Part shown: positions 1 to 5,017 of the stretch, piece by piece
Layout: the number at the start of each line of letters is the position of its first letter
Numbering within the stretch: position 1 is the stretch's first letter
DNA from: Silvanigrellales bacterium
GTDB lineage: Bacteria > Bdellovibrionota_B > Oligoflexia > Silvanigrellales > Silvanigrellaceae
Assembly: GCA_028285285.1 (NCBI GenBank)
Contig: JANQPW010000698.1
Location: forward strand, 1 to 5,960
Direction: 5' to 3'
DNA: 5,960 nt
Program-made: the position numbers and the translations under genes
Notes under the pieces: model-generated
Database searches by the model: none
What the model was told of the DNA's origin: nothing
The model's input: the letters and a program-made list of their open reading frames with translations, nothing else

Positions 1-1544
1 GCTGGTGCCGTTCCCGAAGGTGCCGACACAAAGGGAGATCCTGGGTTGGCCTCAGCCTCCGATTCACCCTCGCTGCTCCGTCGAGAGCCCCGCTGCGCAA
101 CAGTCGTGGAGCCAGCCGTGGGCAACGGTGTGATCGACGCTCCGGCCGTGACGGGTTCGCGATCAACGGTTGAGAGCACACCCAAGGGGAACAATCCGTA
201 AAAACTCAGCAGCGAGCCGCTGTCGGTGCGGCCAAAGCTCGGAAGAGCTTGTGCTCGCGGGATCACGACATATAGCGTGCCGTTGGCGTCGAGCACATCT
301 TCTGCGGGAATATCTTTGATAGCACGGTAACTGAAGTTGCCCGCACCATCATCCAACACGGTGTTGAGTTCGATGAGCTTCTTCGACTGATCATTGTACT
401 GATGCCAATTGGTTCCCAAATAGGCCTTGCCCATGGGGGTGTCTTGCCAGCTCAAATCGAAGAGCTCGATGGGATCACGACGAATGTCGTAACCGAGGGA
501 GCTCAAAACTTCAGCACCGTCCTTGCCCCGAATGCTGTAGAAGGGTTTGAGGGCTTGTAAAAACTCTTGCTTGTTTGCGCAGGCATGTTTCTCATAGGTG
601 GAAAGCACTTCCAGACTCAATTCACGGCGTGTTTTCTTGCCACCAACTCTTTCACCTTTCGGCTTGTGAAACTGTGAACTCACTGCTCGAGACAGCTCCT
701 CATCGCTCTCCCGCTCCCGGCAGCCAGAAATCTCAAATTCGGCGAGCAGCACGGCTGGGTACTCGTGGGAACGAGCGGAAAGCGAGAGGAGTGCGTTGGA
801 GTATGACTGAACCAAAGCCAATGCCTTTGGCTCCGACACACGCCCCGGATTCTCAGGTTGAATTTGATCTTGAAACCGGCTCCTCAAACTCTCGTATTCA
901 GCATCTGTGGTCTGAGAGAAATCCACCTCTCCCAGCTGCTTATCGAGATCGGTGCTGCTGAAGCACAAAATCTGATAGTTTTCTGTGTCGGTCCAAATGC
1001 TGCGATCACTGAAGTTGACCAAAGTGGCTTCGTCTTGCTGCAGACAAGAAGACGAAACTCTTTTGACCGGATCGCGAGGATCATGATACCCGAACAACGC
1101 CGCGGACAACTCGGGCAACGCATCTCCCATTCCTATGCCGCGAAGAGCACTTTCAATCTCACTGCGGCGCTTCATAAAGTCTGGAAGAAAGGGAAGGTCT
1201 GTGACAAACACCTTTCCCTTGGAGTCAAAGAAGTTCAACCGAAGAGACTCCACAAGGGAGGTGTCGAAATGGTAACAGTGCTTGGCAAAAAAGAAAGACA
1301 TGCGCCAGCGCCGAGAGCCCACTTCTTTGTGGGGGTAAGCATTGAACACACAGCGATTGGTTTCGGTGGCCTGAGTGTTAAGGCTCTTTCTCACCACAAG
1401 ATCAATGTAACCACCCACCGTGACCGGATCGAGTGTTGATTGCAGATCGCCGTTTGACATGGCCATTTGACAGGAGCCTGATTTCTGCGCCGTAGAACAC
1501 GCCTGGATCAAGGCCACCCCCGCGAACAGTGCTCTGAGTCTCAT
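1..1544 (-). CDS. Putative outer-surface lipoprotein of unknown function, C-terminus cut by window edge
   Basis: An open frame of 514 codons runs without a stop from ATG at 1544 to the left edge. I read it codon by codon. The start follows a GGGAGGA ribosome site at 1549-1555. Residues 1-15 (MRLRALFAGVALIQA) form a short signal peptide ending in LIQA before Cys16, a lipobox-like site for lipid attachment, with Gln at -2 slightly unusual. The mature protein has further cysteines at 25, 65, 90, 167, 194, 275 and 322, which could form disulfides in the envelope. Residues 276-310 are rich in Arg, Glu and Lys. From about residue 455 the sequence becomes rich in Ser, Thr, Ala, Pro, Glu and Gly, which looks disordered. 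I recognise no catalytic motif or family. It is separated by 78 bases from the upstream synthetase-like gene and has its own candidate promoter. Reality of the gene is near certain, lipoprotein status is likely, function is unknown. Confidence 0.85.
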   Translation of the reverse strand, partial: MRLRALFAGVALIQACSTAQKSGSCQMAMSNGDLQSTLDPVTVGGYIDLVVRKSLNTQATETNRCVFNAYPHKEVGSRRWRMSFFFAKHCYHFDTSLVESLRLNFFDSKGKVFVTDLPFLPDFMKRRSEIESALRGIGMGDALPELSAALFGYHDPRDPVKRVSSSCLQQDEATLVNFSDRSIWTDTENYQILCFSSTDLDKQLGEVDFSQTTDAEYESLRSRFQDQIQPENPGRVSEPKALALVQSYSNALLSLSARSHEYPAVLLAEFEISGCRERESDEELSRAVSSQFHKPKGERVGGKKTRRELSLEVLSTYEKHACANKQEFLQALKPFYSIRGKDGAEVLSSLGYDIRRDPIELFDLSWQDTPMGKAYLGTNWHQYNDQSKKLIELNTVLDDGAGNFSYRAIKDIPAEDVLDANGTLYVVIPRAQALPSFGRTDSGSLLSFYGLFPLGVLSTVDREPVTAGASITPLPTAGSTTVAQRGSRRSSEGESEAEANPGSPFVSAPSGTAP

Positions 1545-1548
1545 CGAA

Positions 1549-1561
1549 TCCTCCCGGAGGA
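1549..1561 (-). promoter_or_regulatory. Shine-Dalgarno site inside a small hairpin, lipoprotein gene
   Basis: On the minus strand GGGAGGA lies 4 bases upstream of the ATG at 1544 and decides that start. The same bases form the 3' arm of UCCUC-CGG-GAGGA, a perfect 5-bp stem with a three-base loop. The ribosome site could therefore be partly masked in the mRNA. The site is clear; a regulatory role is only inferred. Confidence 0.6.
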
Positions 1562-1574
1562 GTCTTCGGAGTTT

Positions 1575-1618
1575 CTGCACATAAAATCAATTTATAACAT
1601 TTTACGGTGCTAGTGCAG
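1575..1618. repeat. Nested inverted repeat spanning the intergenic promoter
   Basis: Two arm pairs share one centre region: ctgcac at 1575-1580 with gtgcag at 1613-1618, and taaaat at 1582-1587 with attTTa at 1599-1604. The inner loop holds the -10 element. The offsets between arms are unequal (1 and 8 bases), so the symmetry is imperfect. It could be an operator or chance in AT-rich DNA. Confidence 0.3.
1591..1599 (-). promoter_or_regulatory. Candidate extended -10 promoter for the lipoprotein gene
   Basis: The minus strand reads TGTTATAAA, close to the extended -10 consensus TGnTATAAT. The -35 region at the expected distance (TCTGCA) is poor, as is usual for extended -10 promoters. Transcription would begin near 1584, giving a leader of about 40 bases before the ATG at 1544. 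This AT-rich patch is confined to the 78-base gap between the two genes. Confidence 0.45.
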
Positions 1619-1622
1619 ACAC

Positions 1623-3449
1623 TTAGATGTTATCTTGGGCTGTCAGCCGCTCTTTCTTCTTTTCCGAACCCGCATAAATCTTTGCGATGATGTCTGCGTA
1701 TGACTCGGCAATTTTCAGGCGATTGATCTGGCCGTTAGGCAACACCTCTCCCCGAGACTCCAGAAAAGGGGAATCGAGGATCTCGATTTTTTTGATGGTT
1801 CCATTTCGGGGCAGTGTTTCGTTGATGGTGCTCATGATCGCCTCAATTTCCACCCGAACCGACTCCGGATCTCGTGTGTTGGCCGCCCTGGCTTCAGGAG
1901 ACAGAACCAAGAGTGCTGCCAAGTAGGGCCTGCCATCGCCCACCAAACAAGCTTGTTCAATCAAAGCCGCTTCTGTGATGCGACGTTCAAACCGCGCTGG
2001 GGAAATGAGTACCCCTCCCCGGGTGATGAGTTGGTGTTGTTTGCGGCCCACGATGGAAAAACCATGGGGAGTCATTTGCGCCACATCTCCTGTTGACACC
2101 CACTCTCCACTGTTTGGAAAGTGCTCGCTACTGATGCGGTACTCCAGAACAGAGTCTCCTCCCAAGCGAAACGAAACATGTGCGAGCGGAGAACCCACAA
2201 GCCCAAAGTGGGGCTGGTTGAAGGTGTTGGAGCTCAAGAGCCCAGCCCCAGCAGTCTTGCCATAAGTCTCCACAACCGGAACACCCAAACGCTCCAAAGC
2301 ACGAACGGTTGTGCGAGAAGCAGCACTGAGCCCATGCACCACAAACTTCAATTGACCGGCAGCCTCTTCCAGAAAGGCTGGACCCACCAAACTGCGCGAC
2401 GCCGAGCGCAGCACTCGGGAAGCCACACCGAAGGCCACTGGTGACAGTTTCAGCGAGCGCCCGCTCTGGAGGTAATCTCGAGCCCGGCGCAACCCCTCAC
2501 TGAGAGCCGCCCGGGAGCGGAAGCGATTGCGGCGCCGGGTTTCCGTGATGTGGGCTGCCACCAATTCCAACTCCGTGGGCCCCACAAACACACAGCTGGG
2601 TCGCAAAATGGACAGATTGTTTTCCCATTCAGCATCGGGGTTGCCATAACCCAACACACCCTTTTTCAAGAGCACCGCAAAACGAGCCGTGTGAGAAAAG
2701 GGGTGAGCCAGCGAGATCAGTTCAATGGAGTTCCACTGCACCGAAGCCGGCACACCCACCTGCAGCACAAAATTTTGCGCAGCAACCATCAAGCTGTTGA
2801 GCGTGAGACGAACCTTCTGTTGAAACCCATCGTTGCCAATGGAAACAAAGAGCAGATCTCCCGGAACAGCTTCAACTCCGTGCCCAGTTCCCTTTCGCCT
2901 CCCCTCTTCCAGGGCGGCATAGTCACGCAAAATCTGCGGAGGTGGCGACGGGTCTTCCGCCGCCCATGTTTTTTGCACGGTGTGAAACACCGGAAGGCTC
3001 TTGTCCCAGCCCGCGGGCAAGGGACGGTGAGGATCGCACAACAGCGCATCGGCTCCGAAGTGTTTGGCAATGTCGACCAAGCCAGCATCTGTGGCTTGCT
3101 CGGGCGCAAAAACCACGTCCATGCCCACCAAAAGGGCAGCGGTGGTTGTGACCATGGATCCATAAGACTGGCTTGCCAAGCTCATGAGGCACCGACGGGG
3201 TTGTGCCGATGCTCCACTCTTCTTGCCAGAACGGGGAGAATCTTCCCTTTCTGCCAACCAATCGGTCCAACCCTCTGCCGCGCGACCCAAATGGGCCACA
3301 AAGTCGCGGCCCGAATACTGATGCCACCCACCATTGGCGTAGTTGCGCGCCACCACCGCTTTGTCTTGCACCATGAGCCGAGCCAAAAGGCGCAGGCACA
3401 TACGAGCATCAATCGCCGAACGGGGCATGTCGGTTTCAGGGGGCTTCAT
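1623..3449 (-). CDS. Long-chain acyl-CoA synthetase-like protein, probably catalytically inactive
   Basis: The 608-residue length and overall order match AMP-forming long-chain acyl-CoA synthetases (ANL superfamily). Recognisable blocks are the N-terminal domain with SQSYGSMVTTTAALLVGMDVV (about 93-113), the LAHPFSHTARF block (248-257) with the following LRPSCVFVGPTELE (282-295), TYGKTAGAGLLSSN (395-408), STGD (452-455) with GRK (468-470), GGVLISPARFE (478-488) and a small C-terminal domain. Key residues are lost. The YTSGTTGxPKG loop is S-I-GNDGFQQK (203-212). The metal-binding Glu of YGxTE is Ala400. The A10 lysine that drives adenylation is Gln574 in LPNGQINR. Asp455 and Arg469 remain. No signal peptide or membrane segment is seen, so it is presumably cytoplasmic. 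The frame is intact, so this is not a decaying pseudogene by frameshift. The start overlaps the phosphatase stop as ATGA and has a weak ribosome site, implying translational coupling. Family membership is confident; loss of activity is inferred from residues. Confidence 0.9.
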   Translation of the reverse strand: MKPPETDMPRSAIDARMCLRLLARLMVQDKAVVARNYANGGWHQYSGRDFVAHLGRAAEGWTDWLAEREDSPRSGKKSGASAQPRRCLMSLASQSYGSMVTTTAALLVGMDVVFAPEQATDAGLVDIAKHFGADALLCDPHRPLPAGWDKSLPVFHTVQKTWAAEDPSPPPQILRDYAALEEGRRKGTGHGVEAVPGDLLFVSIGNDGFQQKVRLTLNSLMVAAQNFVLQVGVPASVQWNSIELISLAHPFSHTARFAVLLKKGVLGYGNPDAEWENNLSILRPSCVFVGPTELELVAAHITETRRRNRFRSRAALSEGLRRARDYLQSGRSLKLSPVAFGVASRVLRSASRSLVGPAFLEEAAGQLKFVVHGLSAASRTTVRALERLGVPVVETYGKTAGAGLLSSNTFNQPHFGLVGSPLAHVSFRLGGDSVLEYRISSEHFPNSGEWVSTGDVAQMTPHGFSIVGRKQHQLITRGGVLISPARFERRITEAALIEQACLVGDGRPYLAALLVLSPEARAANTRDPESVRVEIEAIMSTINETLPRNGTIKKIEILDSPFLESRGEVLPNGQINRLKIAESYADIIAKIYAGSEKKKERLTAQDNI

Positions 3450-4384
3450 GAAGCACCACTTGAACTTCCGGGGGGTCGCGAGCGGCGCGTGAGAATGACA
3501 TTCTCGACCACACTGAAGTACTGCCTTGCCGCCGGCACCTGCACCGCATCGTCGGTTTCAGGAAAGTAGCCCGTAAGGCTTCGACCATAGGTGCAGCCGG
3601 TGTCGAGACCCACACAAATGGGTCGGCCCGAAGGCAGAGTTTTGCGAAACAAGCCTTGCTTGGCGTCGTGACCAAACACGATGAGCTCCGGGCCCGCATG
3701 CAGTTCGTGCCAGCGGAAACGATCTTCGGGAAGGTGGTTGAGCCACTCCGACTCGCCATCGGCAGAACGCTTCTTTTCAGCCATAGACTCTTTGCGAAAC
3801 GACAAGGGCACCAAAGACAATTTACGGCTGCCAGACTCCTCTCGTTCCCAACGCACATAGCGAGCTGTGAGCATCATGCGCTCAGAGGTTTGCAACAAGC
3901 CCTTAGTTGGATCCACCCCCGCATGAACAATTTGGATAGGATAGGAGTCTTCCCATCCTGCTCTCTCAACGGCGGGCACGATCTGCGACACCAGAGCGTG
4001 AGGCATTTGATTCAAAAACTGACTGATAGCACGTTTGTGGTGGCGGATCATGTGGAGAGTTTGCTGAGTGTGCTCTGGCAAAGACGTGGTGCCACGGCGA
4101 TACGCCTGGTGCAGACTGGCCAGGAGCGCCCAGTCGTGATTGCCCTTGATGCAGATGGCGTTTTCTTCTCTCACGACTTCATAGACCCCCACGGGATCAG
4201 GGCCTTTGGTGAAGAGATCTCCCACCAAAACCAACTGAAACTCGCGAATTTTCTTGCGTGCCTCAGTGACAAGGGCCCGCAGCTCGTGGGCACATCCATG
4301 CACGTCTCCCACGATAAACAGCGGCAGCCGATCCGAAGACTGGGGCAGCTTGTGAATCCTCAATCCTTCAGAGTGGTCATGCAT
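3446..4384 (-). CDS. PPP-family metallophosphoesterase, ApaH-like
   Basis: This is a calcineurin-like phosphoesterase of the phosphoprotein phosphatase (PPP) type. With ATG at 4384 it has 312 residues. Motifs in order are IVGDVHGC (metal ligands Asp27, His29), VGDLFTKGPDP (Asp56), KGNHDW (Asn82, catalytic His83), IVHAGVDP (His154) and VFGHDAKQG (His239). All expected ligands of the two-metal centre are present. GNHD rather than GNHE and GDxxxxGPD place it nearer ApaH-type dinucleotide phosphatases than eukaryotic PP1. Lys60 replaces the usual Arg of GDxVxRG. Possible substrates are diadenosine polyphosphates, polyphosphate or phosphoproteins; the sequence does not decide. A charged, Lys/Glu-rich stretch (about 180-215) and a Ser/Pro/Gly tail are extra. 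A longer form from TTG at 4441 (331 residues) is possible but has no ribosome site; ATG 4384 has a weak GGA upstream. It precedes and overlaps the synthetase-like gene. Confidence 0.9.
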   Translation of the reverse strand: MHDHSEGLRIHKLPQSSDRLPLFIVGDVHGCAHELRALVTEARKKIREFQLVLVGDLFTKGPDPVGVYEVVREENAICIKGNHDWALLASLHQAYRRGTTSLPEHTQQTLHMIRHHKRAISQFLNQMPHALVSQIVPAVERAGWEDSYPIQIVHAGVDPTKGLLQTSERMMLTARYVRWEREESGSRKLSLVPLSFRKESMAEKKRSADGESEWLNHLPEDRFRWHELHAGPELIVFGHDAKQGLFRKTLPSGRPICVGLDTGCTYGRSLTGYFPETDDAVQVPAARQYFSVVENVILTRRSRPPGSSSGAS

Positions 4385-4476
4385 ATTGTGTCCATTCGAC
4401 GCCACTACGCGAGACCAAGCACCAAAGGCTTCCCAGCCCAAAGTTCACACCACGACACGCGCTAGCAAAAAAACCC

Positions 4477-4505
4477 AGTTTTCTTCGATGTGACCCGAAG
4501 GTCAA
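4477..4505 (-). promoter_or_regulatory. Candidate sigma-70 promoter for the phosphatase/synthetase-like operon
   Basis: On the minus strand TTGACC (4500-4505, five of six matches to TTGACA) is followed after exactly 17 bases by AAAACT (4477-4482), a weak -10 with three of six matches. Transcription would start near 4470, giving a leader of roughly 85 bases to ATG 4384. The -35 box also sits in the first arm of a hairpin. The weak -10 keeps confidence low. Confidence 0.3.
4491..4504 (-). repeat. Short hairpin with cUUCGg tetraloop
   Basis: The minus strand reads TGACC-TTCG-GGTCA, a perfect 5-bp stem closed by C-G around UUCG, one of the most stable RNA tetraloops. It lies between the small secreted gene and the phosphatase and overlaps the candidate -35 box. 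A T7 run follows on the minus strand at 4467-4473, but 17 bases away, too far for a standard intrinsic terminator. Confidence 0.4.
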
Positions 4506-4549
4506 CCCCTTGACTGAGACTAACAAGCGGATGGGTTTCCCGCAATGGA

Positions 4550-4608
4550 ATCCCCGAGCAGCGGGGCTCGAGGCAATAGGAGGGGGCAAAACCCCCTCGA
4601 ATGGGGAT
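4550..4608 (-). terminator. Structured 3' region, possible terminator without a U tract
   Basis: It begins directly at the stop of the small secreted gene. In the minus-strand RNA, GAGGGGG-UUUUG-CCCCCUC (4580-4598) is a perfect 7-bp GC-rich hairpin. A second hairpin can form at 4552-4566 (five G-C pairs, loop CUGCU) or alternatively CGAG/CUCG at 4555-4570. AUCCCC (4603-4608) and GGGGAU (4550-4555) can close a larger domain, competing with the CCCCG/CGGGG stem. No U-run follows, so it is not a textbook intrinsic terminator. It could end transcription, protect the 3' end of the upstream mRNA, or act in the leader of the downstream operon. Confidence 0.4.
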
Positions 4609-4868
4609 CACTGGCGAGTGGCTTGGCTGGAAACTTCCTTCAGCTCTTCTTTGCTGAGAGTCTTCATTTTGCGGGCGCATTTTGCTTCTTCAGTCGACAC
4701 TTTGATGCTGGATTTTGGCCCGCTCAAAGAAGCCTTTTTAGAAACACAATGCACAGCATTCTGCGGAATCTGAGTGTCATGTTTAGCTGGGGAAACCTGG
4801 GCAAGAGCAGACACACTCATCAAAAGAGAGAGCACAGCACCAGGCACAACAAAGTTTCGAGTTTTCAT
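4608..4868 (-). CDS. Small secreted lysine-rich protein, 86 residues, unknown function
   Basis: The ATG at 4868 sits five bases after a perfect AGGAGG, which fixes the start. Residues 1-24 are a typical Sec signal peptide: a basic start (MKTRN), a hydrophobic core (about 6-20) and a signal peptidase I site SALA before Gln24, close to residue 23/24. The mature protein of about 63 residues is hydrophilic and lysine-rich, with two cysteines (41 and 64) that could form one disulfide outside the cytoplasm. The last third (TLSKEELKEVSSQ) looks helical. I recognise no family. It stands alone: 149 bases downstream of the dehydrogenase and followed by a strongly folded region. The combination of signal peptide, ribosome site and codon pattern makes it very likely a real gene; its role cannot be read from the sequence. 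Confidence 0.8.
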   Translation of the reverse strand: MKTRNFVVPGAVLSLLMSVSALAQVSPAKHDTQIPQNAVHCVSKKASLSGPKSSIKVSTEEAKCARKMKTLSKEELKEVSSQATRQ

Positions 4869-5017
4869 TTTGACCTCCTGAAGCGAAAAAAGCACACAAC
4901 GTGCCACCTTCAAGAGTCACTTTCGGCATCTCACAACCAAGCTTGAGGAACCACAGAAGAAAAGCCTTTCCATTTTCTTTTTCACAATTCTGACCGTGTT
5001 CACCTTACAGTAGAATA
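4869..5017. other. Intergenic gap, no clear promoter or terminator
   Basis: These 149 bases separate the dehydrogenase stop from the small secreted gene. The only fold I see is an AT-rich 7-bp stem, aagaaaa (4957-4963) with ttttctt (4973-4979), loop of nine bases. It has no separate U tract and is a weak terminator candidate for the dehydrogenase. I find no convincing -35/-10 pair for the small gene on the minus strand. Confidence 0.4.
4874..4879 (-). promoter_or_regulatory. Strong ribosome-binding site deciding the start of the small secreted gene
   Basis: AGGAGG followed by TCAAA and ATG at 4868. It rules out the in-frame upstream TTG at 4913, which has no ribosome site and would bury the signal peptide behind 15 extra residues. 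Confidence 0.8.

Noticed and set aside
858..1439. Plus-strand open frame of 193 codons
   Set aside because: Antisense to the lipoprotein frame, which has a ribosome site, lipobox and an unbroken 514 codons; no ribosome site or motif on the plus side.
2550..3569. Plus-strand open frame of 339 codons opposite the synthetase-like and phosphatase genes
   Set aside because: It is antisense to genes with clear family matches, its product has no recognisable motif or signal, and it spans the ATGA junction of two real genes.
3446..4441. Longer phosphatase starting at TTG 4441
   Set aside because: Rare start codon with no ribosome site; the extra 19 residues precede the conserved domain and look uninformative. 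Not fully excluded.
3656..4465. Plus-strand open frame of 269 codons opposite the phosphatase
   Set aside because: Antisense to the conserved PPP motifs; the product looks like random His/Arg/Gln-rich translation.
4608..4913. Longer form of the small secreted protein from an upstream TTG at 4913
   Set aside because: No ribosome site there, while ATG 4868 has perfect AGGAGG and gives a normal signal peptide.
4957..4979. AT-rich 7-bp hairpin as a terminator of the dehydrogenase gene
   Set aside because: The stem is A/T only apart from one G-C pair and there is no U tract beyond the arm; likely chance in an A/T-rich gap.
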